A stretch of 44,902 nucleotides of DNA from Oscillospiraceae bacterium (GTDB taxonomy: Bacteria; Bacillota; Clostridia; Oscillospirales; Ruminococcaceae): positions 1-44,902 of the forward strand of contig WRBI01000016.1 of NCBI GenBank assembly GCA_009784625.1, read 5' to 3'. How positions within the stretch are numbered: the stretch's first letter is position 1; each line of letters opens with the position of its first letter. Positions 16,202 to 24,817 of the stretch are shown here, piece after piece. Below the pieces are notes generated by a model. It did not search any database, was not told the origin of the DNA, and saw only the letters and a list, made by a program, of their open reading frames with translations. Made by a program: the position numbers and the translations under genes.

Positions 16202-16780
16202 TTAGTTGCCCTCGCGAAACTCGATGCCATTCTCGTCGGCTTTGTCTATGATGGCGAGGGATTTGAGATTATGCCCATTCCCGCGCAGCCGCTTACCGCC
16301 GGGCTGAAAGCCCTTTTCCACCGCGACACCGATGCCGATCAGCTGCGACCCGGCTTGCTCTACTATTTCCACCAGCCCGCGCAGGGCTTCACCGTTGGCG
16401 AGAAAGTCGTCCACAATCAACACTTTGTCTTGGCCGGTCAGCCATTGGCGGGAAAGCAGCAGCGTGACGTCTTTCTTGTATGTATAGGAATGGATATCGC
16501 TGCGATAAAGGCCGCCCTCAATGTTGTCCGACTTGGCTTTCTTCGCGAACACCATCGGCACACCGAACTCATCGGCACAAATGGACGCGATCGCAATGCC
16601 CGACGCTTCCACCGTGAGCACCGCCGTAATCCCGGTAAGGTCGAACAGGCGCGCAAACTCCCTGGCCATCTTGCGCATTAACGCAACATCCACCCGATGG
16701 TTGAGGAACCCATCCACCTTAATGATGTTGCCTGGAAGCACTTTCCCCTCCGCGCGAATCCGATCCTTTAGCTGCTGCAT
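16202..16780 (-). CDS. xpt: xanthine phosphoribosyltransferase
   Basis: The product is 192 aa, the typical length. It converts xanthine and PRPP to XMP in purine salvage. The PRPP-binding motif VLIVDDFLANGEA is at 120-132, and the N-terminal part (LNHRVDVALM) matches Xpt. The ATG at 16778-16780 is chosen because AAGGGGG lies upstream and it matches the family start; the longer frame adds 54 unlikely basic residues. No guanine riboswitch is visible upstream, unlike in many Firmicutes. It stands alone and diverges from the cyclodeaminase-family gene. Confidence 0.92.
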   Translation of the reverse strand: MQQLKDRIRAEGKVLPGNIIKVDGFLNHRVDVALMRKMAREFARLFDLTGITAVLTVEASGIAIASICADEFGVPMVFAKKAKSDNIEGGLYRSDIHSYTYKKDVTLLLSRQWLTGQDKVLIVDDFLANGEALRGLVEIVEQAGSQLIGIGVAVEKGFQPGGKRLRGNGHNLKSLAIIDKADENGIEFREGN

Positions 16781-16994
16781 GAAACTTCCCCCTTCTATGT
16801 GGTTTTTCAAGTCTAACACATTCATCCCGCAATTACAAACCCGGCGAGCGAGCGTCAATTGTTGCGGAACTCTTCGCTTCTTCCATTGCGCTTTGCCAGC
16901 CTTCCATGCGGTTCGCCGCTTTGGTCTTTGCCGGCGGTACATTTTGTGGATAAAGTTATAGTATTACAAAATAATTACAGCACATACATTTATC

Positions 16995-17023
16995 TTGACA
17001 AACGCTTATTTGAATATTACCAT
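16995..17023 (+). promoter_or_regulatory. possible promoter of the cyclodeaminase-family gene
   Basis: TTGACA (16995-17000) and TACCAT (17018-17023) have a 17-nt spacer. The -35 is perfect but the -10 is weak; an isolated TATAAT at 17053-17058 has no -35. The remainder of the 16781-17146 spacer holds no gene or riboswitch that I recognise. Confidence 0.4.
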
Positions 17024-17146
17024 TAAAACGATATGCTTCAACAATATTTTTATATAATCTAAACATAATATAGCTTTATCGATTTGACCCAATATATTCT
17101 GTCTTGCAGCGAATGGTATGCGAAAACAATAAAGGAGATATGTAAA

Positions 17147-18196
17147 ATGCTTGAAATGGATTCGAAACTGCTCAAAGAATTGGAAGATGACAAGGTACGC
17201 ATCGACGCCAAGGTAAAAATTGGCACAGAGTTTTTATACCTAAGCCGGGAGGCGTGCATGAAAGCCGGGCCGACAATCGACGAGACCCTTGAACTCGTAA
17301 CAAAAACACTCGTCGCCCACGGAAAAGGCGAGTGCGAAATGCCCGCAAAAATCGGCGTTCATCCACACAAAGAAGCCTTTCACCACGCAATGCCCGCCTT
17401 TGTACCCAGCGTAAAAGCCTGCGGCTGTAAGTGGATCGAGTGTTATCCCCAGAATCCGGCGAAATACGGCCTGCCCCAGACTTCGTCCCTGTTGACCCTC
17501 AACGAAATTATGACCGGGTTCCCGATGAGCGTGATGGACGGCACTTGGATGACGGCCATGCGCACCCCGGCCGTCACGGTGATCGCGGCCGGCGCGCTTC
17601 ATCCGGGCGCTGAAAGCTTCGGCATGTTTGGCTGCGGCGTACAGGGGGTCGCACATGTGCGCTTTGTGGTAAAGGCACTTAAGAAGCTCAAAAAGATATA
17701 CATATACGATACCCGCGCACAAGCCATGGATGACTTAATCACGCAGGTAAAAGGCGATGTTCCGGTAGAAATCATAAAGGCAAAAAGCCCGAAAGAGATC
17801 GCAGAAAACTGTCAGGTCATGAGCTCGGCTACCGTTATTATGCGCGAGCCGCTTGCTGCGGTGAAAGATGAGTGGATATCCGCCGGCCAGACCATATTGC
17901 CTTGTGACCTGAACACTTTCTGGGACCCCAAAACGCAGAAGCGCGCGGACAAATACATCGTAGATAGCGCCGCAGGGCACAAGCTGTTCGCCGAAATAGG
18001 CTACTTCCCGGACGGTATGCCGGAGGTGTACGCCCAGACAGGTGAGGTGGTAGCCGGCATTGCAAAGGGGCGCGAAAGCGACAAGGAGCTGATCGTCTGC
18101 TCAAACATCGGGATGTCTGTCTTTGATGTGGCTATGGCGCGGTTTATATTTAATAAGGCGCTTGATATGGGGGTCGGAACAAAACTTACACTTTAG
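17147..18196 (+). CDS. ornithine cyclodeaminase / mu-crystallin family protein
   Basis: The product is 349 aa. I chose the ATG at 17147 because AAAGGAGA (17131-17138) precedes it; the longer frame lacks a site. The Rossmann NAD(P) motif is GCGVQG at 162-167, with an acidic residue ending the next strand (YIYDTR). The family includes ornithine cyclodeaminase, alanine and opine dehydrogenases, ketimine reductases and siderophore enzymes, so the substrate is unknown. No amino acid catabolic partner is adjacent. It ends in a palindromic terminator. Confidence 0.85.
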   Translation: MLEMDSKLLKELEDDKVRIDAKVKIGTEFLYLSREACMKAGPTIDETLELVTKTLVAHGKGECEMPAKIGVHPHKEAFHHAMPAFVPSVKACGCKWIECYPQNPAKYGLPQTSSLLTLNEIMTGFPMSVMDGTWMTAMRTPAVTVIAAGALHPGAESFGMFGCGVQGVAHVRFVVKALKKLKKIYIYDTRAQAMDDLITQVKGDVPVEIIKAKSPKEIAENCQVMSSATVIMREPLAAVKDEWISAGQTILPCDLNTFWDPKTQKRADKYIVDSAAGHKLFAEIGYFPDGMPEVYAQTGEVVAGIAKGRESDKELIVCSNIGMSVFDVAMARFIFNKALDMGVGTKLTL

Positions 18197-18200
18197 TTAC

Positions 18201-18240
18201 AACTACGCCCATCGGGACAATTGTCCCGATGGGCGTAGTT
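18201..18240. terminator. perfect 20-bp palindrome, terminator-like
   Basis: The two 20-nt arms (18201-18220 and 18221-18240, starting AACTACGCCCATCGGGACAA) are exact complements with no spacer. It sits 5 nt past the cyclodeaminase-family gene and 35 nt before the end of the convergent MoxR operon, so it can serve both. Confidence 0.7.
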
Positions 18241-18275
18241 TATATAGTCGACGCAAGCTCTAAGCCCGTTGATTA

Positions 18276-18605
18276 TCATGCTTGGGTTTTACTGGCGGCG
18301 CTTTCGGATTCTGCCTGCGCGAAGTCAAGCTTGTATAGGCAGGATGATGTGTACCGCCACAATTCGGTGACCAGACCGGCGGCCCGCTCACAGTTCCCGG
18401 CAGTGGATAGCCGATTGGCATCCAGCACACCCCGAAGTTCTTCCAGCAGCTTTTCGCCGTGGGACAGCCCGGCCCCGGCAAAAATACGCTGCTGTTCTTC
18501 AAGCTCCTTGCTGATGGGGGCGGCACTTGCCAGCCCGTGCTCGAACAAAACGCCCAGCAAATCCCGCGCGTCTTCTAAAATCCCGCGCATCTCCCCGTAA
18601 ATCAC
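18276..18605 (-). CDS. small hypothetical protein, last gene of the MoxR operon
   Basis: The product is 109 aa, soluble and mostly helical, with two Cys and no recognised domain. Its ATG overlaps the stop of the SWIM gene (ATGA), so it is translationally coupled and part of the operon. Residues 1-60 look like a helical bundle (LEDARDLLGVLFEHGL, then EKLLEELRGVL). It may be an adaptor of the system. I know of no counterpart in other loci of this type. Confidence 0.7.
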   Translation of the reverse strand: MIYGEMRGILEDARDLLGVLFEHGLASAAPISKELEEQQRIFAGAGLSHGEKLLEELRGVLDANRLSTAGNCERAAGLVTELWRYTSSCLYKLDFAQAESESAASKTQA

Positions 18606-20272
18606 GGCTGCACACCCCAGTCGTAGTAATCTTTTTTCTTGCCCTTTGCCCTTTTCTGCGCGAAGCCCAGTTCGGTGATGCTCTGCCCGTAAAGGGTAAC
18701 CGGAAAGGCAGTCAGCCGTCCTTTTTCCATCCGGATGCGTACAAGCAGCCCTGCGCCGCTCGCTCGCGCAGCTGGCAGCGCGCTTGACAGGTTTTCAATC
18801 AGCGTTTTTGTGGCCGCCTGATATCGCACTTGCAAGGTCAGCGGGCAGTCTTCCTCGTCGCGGACAATACAGCTCCACACCTGCCCGATCTTGTCAAACC
18901 GGCTGTCCGGCCACTCGGCGGGACACAGGATGGCCACAAGCTCCTGTTGCCCGCGCTCTTTTGCGTCCCACAGGGCAGGCGCCAAACCCGAAAACTTTTG
19001 GTAACGGATGGGGGCGAGTTCGGGGCTGTGATAATCTGTACCACCCAAAAAGTGGCCGCGGCCATCATCGGAAGAAGAAAGCTGTCCGTAACCGTTAAGC
19101 TTGCCGCCGGTAAGGGTGAGCGAAGCATGGCAAAGATCGCGCAGCCTGCCCGCAAGCCCCCACGGCGCGCCCGAATCGAGCATCCGCTCGGGGTCGGGGC
19201 CGGCGCTGTCCGGCAGCGCCAGCGTATAGCGCAGGGGCTGCCCGCCCTGCGGGTGATAGAAAAACAGGGTGATGCCGGTGTACCCGCCGGTGGAGTGCCA
19301 CGGATAAGCGCCCAGCCCATGCAGGGTCATTGTGTGCTGGGGCTGGTACTGCTCCCGAAAGACGCCGACCGTTTCTTTATCCCGCGCACCGGACTCAATC
19401 GCAAGACAAAGCGCGTGGATATCGGACAGGTCACCGAGCAGTGCGTCCCGGTCAAAGCCCGCGTTCTTTGAAATGAGCAGCCGGGTCTGCCCCGCCACCC
19501 GATTGCACAGGCGCTCCAGACGAGGCAATCGCGCGCCGTGACAGATGGTGGCCAGCTGTAAAAAACGTCCGGGCATGTCTTCGGGCAGGCGGGCAAGGCC
19601 AATCTCCAAAGTCTGGCTGACAAAGCCGCGCACAATCGGGGCGGGGGAGGCGCTGAAAACCGGCTCAGACTCCGGGGTTTCAATCCTGAAAGACGAATCA
19701 AGGCCATCGGTTTTTTGCAGGATAACATGCAGTACGGCCTGTGTTTTGTGCACGCAGAACTCCGCCGCCTTGCAGCTGCACCCGGCGCTTTCTAAATTTC
19801 CGGAGGGCAGGAAGCGCACGGTATGCCCGGTGTCGGCAAAACGCACCGAAAGGGTACTGCCCTCTTCAATGGTGGATTCCTGCCCGCTTTGGGCGGCGAT
19901 GACGGCGGTGGTGTAAATCCGCTTTCCCGCCAGCTTTTCAAGGGTTTGCGCATCTGTCGCCGCGATATACGAAAAGTCGGGCGGGGGCGCTGTTTCATCC
20001 GACTTTTCGCCTGCGTTTTGGGCGGCAAGCACAGCCATCAGCAGGTGTTTGCAGGCCACGCGGGAGGGGCAGGTACAGATATAACTTTGCACTGTTCCTT
20101 GAATGGTCAGCGCAGTGCCGTCCGCGAAAGCAGCGGTCAGTATATCATTCTGCCAGGAAACTTCTACCCCCGCGCCGGGCAATTCCCGCTGGGCGCGGCC
20201 AAACAGGCCCTTGTTGCTAAGGGCAATGAGAAAATCTTCGTCCGCGTGTTGAATCGCCGCTTTGAGTGACAT
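18602..20272 (-). CDS. protein with two SWIM zinc fingers (YehQ-like)
   Basis: The product is 556 aa. Two CxCx5CxH zinc-binding SWIM motifs are present: Cys66-Cys68-Cys74-His76 and Cys165-Cys167-Cys173-His175. SWIM fingers bind DNA or proteins. The rest (about 200-556) is a mixed alpha/beta region with no enzyme motif that I can see. The start overlaps the VWA stop by one base (TAATG). In E. coli a SWIM protein, YehQ, is encoded beside a MoxR ATPase and a VWA protein, so the association is conserved. The molecular role is unknown. Confidence 0.85.
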   Translation of the reverse strand: MSLKAAIQHADEDFLIALSNKGLFGRAQRELPGAGVEVSWQNDILTAAFADGTALTIQGTVQSYICTCPSRVACKHLLMAVLAAQNAGEKSDETAPPPDFSYIAATDAQTLEKLAGKRIYTTAVIAAQSGQESTIEEGSTLSVRFADTGHTVRFLPSGNLESAGCSCKAAEFCVHKTQAVLHVILQKTDGLDSSFRIETPESEPVFSASPAPIVRGFVSQTLEIGLARLPEDMPGRFLQLATICHGARLPRLERLCNRVAGQTRLLISKNAGFDRDALLGDLSDIHALCLAIESGARDKETVGVFREQYQPQHTMTLHGLGAYPWHSTGGYTGITLFFYHPQGGQPLRYTLALPDSAGPDPERMLDSGAPWGLAGRLRDLCHASLTLTGGKLNGYGQLSSSDDGRGHFLGGTDYHSPELAPIRYQKFSGLAPALWDAKERGQQELVAILCPAEWPDSRFDKIGQVWSCIVRDEEDCPLTLQVRYQAATKTLIENLSSALPAARASGAGLLVRIRMEKGRLTAFPVTLYGQSITELGFAQKRAKGKKKDYYDWGVQP

Positions 20273-21414
20273 TATGAGATAACCTCGCCAATCCAGTTTG
20301 CGAGCTCGCCCGGGGTGAGTGCGGCCACCGACGCGCCCATTGCCGAAAGACGCTTGGCGGCGGTCTTGTCGTAGACTCCGGCGCAGCTGCTGTCAAGGGC
20401 GGTCAGGCAGAGCACTTTGACGCCCGCTTCAATCATCGAAGCGGTGTGCGCGTACATCGGCCGATACCCCCCACCGTCATACAAGTCGGAGATAAGCACC
20501 AATATGGTGCGCGCGGGTGTGTCCACCAAGCTTTCACAGTAGGCCAGCGCCTTGCCGATGTCGGTGCCGCCGCCCAATTGTACGCTCATCAGCGCCTCCA
20601 CCGGGTCGCTGGCATAGCCGGTCAGGTCAACCACTTCGGTGTCAAAGATGACCAGCTTTGTCGAGATAGCCGGCAGCTTGGCGAAAATCCCGGCCATGAC
20701 GGCGGCGTGTACCACGTTTTCGATCATACTGCCGCTTTCGTCCACACACAGGATGATGTTCCACGGGTTAAAGCGCTGCAGGTTTTCGTAAAAGTAGACC
20801 CGCTCAAGCATGATGGTCTGCGCCTCGGGGTCATAGTGCTTTAAGTTCTTTTTGATGGTGCGCTTAAAGTCAAGGTTGCGCGCACTTTTGCGGGTGGAGG
20901 AGTGCAGCCGGTTGCGCTTGCCGGTCACGGCGTTTCGCACCTGATTTTCCAGCTTGCGCATAAGCTCTTCGACCACCCTCGCGACAATCCGGCGCGCGCT
21001 TTGCAGAACTTGCGCGTTCATCATCCCTTTAAATGACAGGATTTGCCCGAGCAATGCCATATTTGGTTCAAGCTTTTCGAGTACGCGCGCGTCGGTCAAA
21101 AGCTCGGTGAGGTTGTATTTTTCCAGCGCGTGGCGCTCAAGGCGGGCCACACTTTCTTTCGGGAACAGCTTTTGAATCTGATTGATCCAAGAGGGGATGG
21201 TCAGCTGGGGCGGCCCTTGTCCGCCTTCGAGACCGCCCTCGCCGCCGCCTTCAAGCATACCGCGCTCCTCGCTGTACTCCCGCCCATAGAGGAAGTCCAT
21301 CAGCGCGTCAACTTGGGCGTACTCACCGGAAAGCGCGCCGCCCTCGCCCAGCCCCTGATCAGCATACCGGCCAAGCACCAGCCGCCAGCGGCCAAGCTCT
21401 AGCTCTTTGTCCAT
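20272..21414 (-). CDS. VWA-domain protein, MoxR partner (YehP-like)
   Basis: The product is 380 aa. The C-terminal half (about 217-375) is a von Willebrand A domain with a complete metal-ion site: DESGS at 225-229, TD at 284-285 and a later Asp in LISDLYD. Residues 45-70 are Gly/Glu-rich and disordered; 75-200 are helical. VWA proteins of this type work with MoxR AAA+ ATPases, as in RavA-ViaA and CbbQ-CbbO, to insert cofactors or remodel targets. It overlaps the DUF5682 gene by 16 nt at its start. Confidence 0.92.
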   Translation of the reverse strand: MDKELELGRWRLVLGRYADQGLGEGGALSGEYAQVDALMDFLYGREYSEERGMLEGGGEGGLEGGQGPPQLTIPSWINQIQKLFPKESVARLERHALEKYNLTELLTDARVLEKLEPNMALLGQILSFKGMMNAQVLQSARRIVARVVEELMRKLENQVRNAVTGKRNRLHSSTRKSARNLDFKRTIKKNLKHYDPEAQTIMLERVYFYENLQRFNPWNIILCVDESGSMIENVVHAAVMAGIFAKLPAISTKLVIFDTEVVDLTGYASDPVEALMSVQLGGGTDIGKALAYCESLVDTPARTILVLISDLYDGGGYRPMYAHTASMIEAGVKVLCLTALDSSCAGVYDKTAAKRLSAMGASVAALTPGELANWIGEVIS

Positions 21415-23750
21415 TTGCGCGCCCTCCCCTCCGCGTAGATGTCCAACTCCCGCCCAAGCAGCAAAAGTTCTTCGGGTATTGCCTTTTTTTCAAGCTCCCG
21501 CCGGTTTACCCCCAGCAGCTCGGCCACCATCTTGGCCAGCCGGTCGGTCTGGGTCGGTGAAAGCGCTGAAAACGCAAGGCGCAAATCGGGCAAGACAATC
21601 AGAAAATCTTCGTGTGTCAGGCGGGCAAGCATCGCGGAAAGCCCCTGCACAAAGCCGGTGTGTGCAAACATAATATCCCACCCGCTCATCAAGAGTCCGG
21701 TGAAGAACTGGCCGGTCTGGCGGGCGACTTCGCCTGTACCAAAGAGATAAGCCCGCGCGTGGCCGAGCGCCTGCTCGCCGTCGAATATCCCGGCACTGTA
21801 CAAAAAACCGACCGCCGCGCCGTGCAGGATCACCGGCGGCTGGTTTTGTTCCACAAGGGTAGAAAGCGCGTCGGTGAAGAGTTCAGTATCCATACCGGGG
21901 CGGAGCGCGCTTTGGTAAAGGGATTTGGCGGCTTTGGCCAGCGCGAGGTCTTCGTCCGGGCTGGTCGTGTTAAGCGCACACAGCTCGGAGCACGACTTTT
22001 CATATGCCTGCCCCAGAAGTTCCTGCGCGCCCGCTATTTTGGGCAAGTCAAGCAAAGTACAGGCGTTTTCGAGAAAGCAAAGGTGCGCCGCCCCCTCGGT
22101 CAGGGAGAGAAAGCCGCTGTCCTGCGCGATCACTTCACTTAAACCGTCCGCCAAAGACGTCAGTTGTTCGGTCAGGCCCATCACCACCGCATCGATGAGC
22201 AGGCGGGTGGCCGCCCCCGCCGATGTTTGGCCGGTGCGCCGGCCCAATAGTTTTGTGAGCGCGGCCTCGCGCACTGTTCCGCCCAGATGCGAGACGTCCA
22301 CGAGGGCACCGGTTACCCGGGCGCTCATGGCGTAGCTCCACTTTTCCCGCACCCGGGATGTGTCAAGGGAGGCGTAGTCAGGCCCATACCTGCGCTCGGC
22401 AAAGCCCGCGCCCAAAAACGCAAGCCGGTGGAAGAAGGCCGACGCTTCACGGTGTTGCCTGCGATTGAGGATTTCAAGGGTGGCTTCCCGGCGGGCAACG
22501 GTTGGCTTGAGCTTAAAGGTGGCGACCTGCGCCTCAAAATCCACCAGCAGCGGGATTTTTTCGACACCCGCCGAAACTTTTCCCACCGCATCCCCGCGCA
22601 AGATTTCACCGGCGGCCAAAAAGATAGCGGAAGACCCGATGTTTGCCTCGCCTTTTACGTACGCGCTCAGCACGCCGTCCAAAAGCTCGTACACGCCGGG
22701 CTGCGGCTTTTCGCGCAAGGATGCAAGCCCCCGCGCCTGAACGGACGAAGCCACTTCATCTGCGATCGACACCGGCTGCCCGCGTTTTCGTAGCACACCG
22801 CCGATTTTTGCGAGATAAAACGTGTTTGCGCGGGCAAAGGTGCTTTCAAGTGTGTCCAGATTTTCATACACCGTCTGGTAATAGGCGGGATAAGGCATCC
22901 CCGAAGCGTAACCCGTCAGCTGGTCGCACTCGGCCATCGAATAGGGGATCAGGTAGCTGTCGGCGGCCGCCGGCTTCTTTTTGGGGGTCTCGACCGGTTT
23001 TGCCCCGGCCAGCAGCGCTTCGATTGCCTCGGTGTGAAACCCGCCGGTCAGAACAAGCACTTTGTCGTGTTTGCCTGTCGCCTCGCGGATTTTTTTTGCC
23101 ATAAAGTTTTCCCGCGCGGCACAGCCGTCCTCCAGCAGGAGGGCGGGCGGGTACTCCACCCGGGAAAAGTGACAGAATGCCCGCATGTTCGCGATAAAGT
23201 CGGCGGTGCTAAGTCCAAGGCCGCCGATCTCAAACAGTTTTTCCCACAGCTCGCTGTAGTGGCGGCAGTTCTGTTTTTCGCAGAGCCGCGCGATATAGCG
23301 GCTGCGCGCCATGTAATAGTCATCGTAATAGGATTCTTTGCCCTCCTCTTCTTTGCCCGGCAGGTCATACTGCGCCAGCTCGCCGTAAGGTAGATCGATA
23401 AAACCGGTGGCGACGCCGTTGGCCGCCCCATAACGAATGGCTACAAGCTCGGGGGAGTAGTCCATCAGCGGGAAATAACAGGCATGGCGGCGGGTCTCAC
23501 CCGCTTCATCCTCAACTTTGCACTGAAAATAGATGCTCAGCGGCGCCAGACTGTCGGCCGCGCCGATGTGGGGAATCAGGTGGCCGGCGTCGGCCGGCCC
23601 TTCGATCAGGACAGCGTCCGGCTGATACTCTTCCAGCACCCGTTTCAGGTGGAGGGCACAGGCCGGGCTGTGATGGCGGATTGGGAAAAACAGCACCGGC
23701 GCGGTGTAATCTAGCGTATCCACTTGCGGGCCTCGTAAAACGCTTTCCAC
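21399..23750 (-). CDS. DUF5682 protein, probable TIKI/TraB/EreA-like hydrolase domain
   Basis: The product is 783 aa. The start is uncertain: GTG at 23750 overlaps the MoxR gene by 40 nt, and GTG at 23723 would reduce this to 13 nt; both have a GAGG upstream. Numbering here is from 23750. The N-terminal ~250 residues carry RHH (25-27), IEGP (49-52), RENFMA (213-218) and GGFH (236-239). This spacing of His, Glu, R..xxM and G.xH recalls the TIKI/TraB/EreA superfamily of metal-dependent hydrolases. The C-terminal ~500 residues are helical and contain no known motif. I recall YehM of E. coli as the equivalent protein. Catalysis is inferred, not shown. Confidence 0.82.
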   Translation of the reverse strand: MESVLRGPQVDTLDYTAPVLFFPIRHHSPACALHLKRVLEEYQPDAVLIEGPADAGHLIPHIGAADSLAPLSIYFQCKVEDEAGETRRHACYFPLMDYSPELVAIRYGAANGVATGFIDLPYGELAQYDLPGKEEEGKESYYDDYYMARSRYIARLCEKQNCRHYSELWEKLFEIGGLGLSTADFIANMRAFCHFSRVEYPPALLLEDGCAARENFMAKKIREATGKHDKVLVLTGGFHTEAIEALLAGAKPVETPKKKPAAADSYLIPYSMAECDQLTGYASGMPYPAYYQTVYENLDTLESTFARANTFYLAKIGGVLRKRGQPVSIADEVASSVQARGLASLREKPQPGVYELLDGVLSAYVKGEANIGSSAIFLAAGEILRGDAVGKVSAGVEKIPLLVDFEAQVATFKLKPTVARREATLEILNRRQHREASAFFHRLAFLGAGFAERRYGPDYASLDTSRVREKWSYAMSARVTGALVDVSHLGGTVREAALTKLLGRRTGQTSAGAATRLLIDAVVMGLTEQLTSLADGLSEVIAQDSGFLSLTEGAAHLCFLENACTLLDLPKIAGAQELLGQAYEKSCSELCALNTTSPDEDLALAKAAKSLYQSALRPGMDTELFTDALSTLVEQNQPPVILHGAAVGFLYSAGIFDGEQALGHARAYLFGTGEVARQTGQFFTGLLMSGWDIMFAHTGFVQGLSAMLARLTHEDFLIVLPDLRLAFSALSPTQTDRLAKMVAELLGVNRRELEKKAIPEELLLLGRELDIYAEGRARKWTKS

Positions 23751-24817
23751 AAAGGGTCGGCCTCGCCGCGCTTTTTGACCACCGACGAGAAGTACGCACG
23801 CAGCCGGGGCAGGTCGTCCTTGCTTTCTTTGAGTACGGCGGCACAGAGATTTTGGGCGAGCGTGTCAAGGGAGATATCTTCTTCATAATAATGCGCGGAA
23901 AGCGCGGTCTGGTGATAAAGGCTGACCGCTTCGGCCGTGCTCATGACCGCGGCGGGGGATTCGATCTTGACCCCTTCGGTGGTCTGCCCTTCCCGCAGTT
24001 CGTGGAATGTGGTGGCCAACAGCTCGACCACATTGGTCCGGACAGGGATGTCGGGTGCTGTGTCGGCCAGCAGGGCGCGGCATTGCCGCTCGATGATCTC
24101 GCACTCCAGCTTTACCGAGGAGATCGGGTTGACGGTCTCAAAGTTGAACCGCCGCTTGAGCGCGGAGGACATCTCGTTTACCCCGCGGTCCCGGATGTTG
24201 GCGGTCGCGATGATGTTAAAGCCGGGTTTCGCGAACAAGACGCCCTCCTCGCCAAACTCGGGGATGTTGAGCACTTTGTCGCTCATGACCGAAATCAGGG
24301 TATCCTGCACTTCGCTCGGGCAGCGGGTGATCTCTTCAAAGCGGGTGATGATCCCCTTTTTCATCCCGTGGTAGAGCGGGGCGGGCACAAGCGCGTCGGG
24401 CACCGGCCCCCGCGCCAGAAGCAGTGCGTAATTCCAGGTGTATTTAATCAGATCGTCGGTTGTACCGGCCGTGCCCTGTACCGTGTTGGTCGAGTTCCCG
24501 CTGACTGCCACCGACAACAGTTCGGACAGCATGGTTTTGGCTGTGCCCGGCTCACCGACCAGCATCAGCCCCCGACTGCCCGCCAGTGTGATAATACAGC
24601 GCTCAACCAGCGTGTTGTCGCCGTAAAACTTTTTTTCGATGTTTGCTTTTTCGCCATCCACATTGAGCGGTTTTTCACTGCCCAAGATAAAAGTGCGCAC
24701 CGCCTTGGGCGAAAGCCGCCAGCCCTGCGGTTTGGGGTTGCCCGCGTCTGACTTTTCAAGGGCGGTGAGTTCCTGTGCGTATAAAACCTCTGCCGGTGGC
24801 TTGATGTGTTCTCTCAT
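23711..24817 (-). CDS. MoxR-family AAA+ ATPase (YehL-like)
   Basis: The product is 368 aa. I chose the ATG at 24815-24817, which overlaps the DUF4132 stop as ATGA. Walker A is GEPGTAKT at 88-95, Walker B ends in FEE (160-162), sensor 1 is NIIATAN at 201-207 and the arginine finger lies in ALKRRF near 222. MoxR ATPases form hexameric chaperones that act with VWA proteins. Here the partner is the VWA protein at 20272. It is the second gene of the operon. Confidence 0.93.
   Translation of the reverse strand: MREHIKPPAEVLYAQELTALEKSDAGNPKPQGWRLSPKAVRTFILGSEKPLNVDGEKANIEKKFYGDNTLVERCIITLAGSRGLMLVGEPGTAKTMLSELLSVAVSGNSTNTVQGTAGTTDDLIKYTWNYALLLARGPVPDALVPAPLYHGMKKGIITRFEEITRCPSEVQDTLISVMSDKVLNIPEFGEEGVLFAKPGFNIIATANIRDRGVNEMSSALKRRFNFETVNPISSVKLECEIIERQCRALLADTAPDIPVRTNVVELLATTFHELREGQTTEGVKIESPAAVMSTAEAVSLYHQTALSAHYYEEDISLDTLAQNLCAAVLKESKDDLPRLRAYFSSVVKKRGEADPLWKAFYEARKWIR

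Noticed and set aside
16781-17146. Guanine riboswitch before xpt
   Set aside because: Expected in many Firmicutes, but the conserved TATGG, TTTCTACC and loop sequences are not present on the minus strand here.
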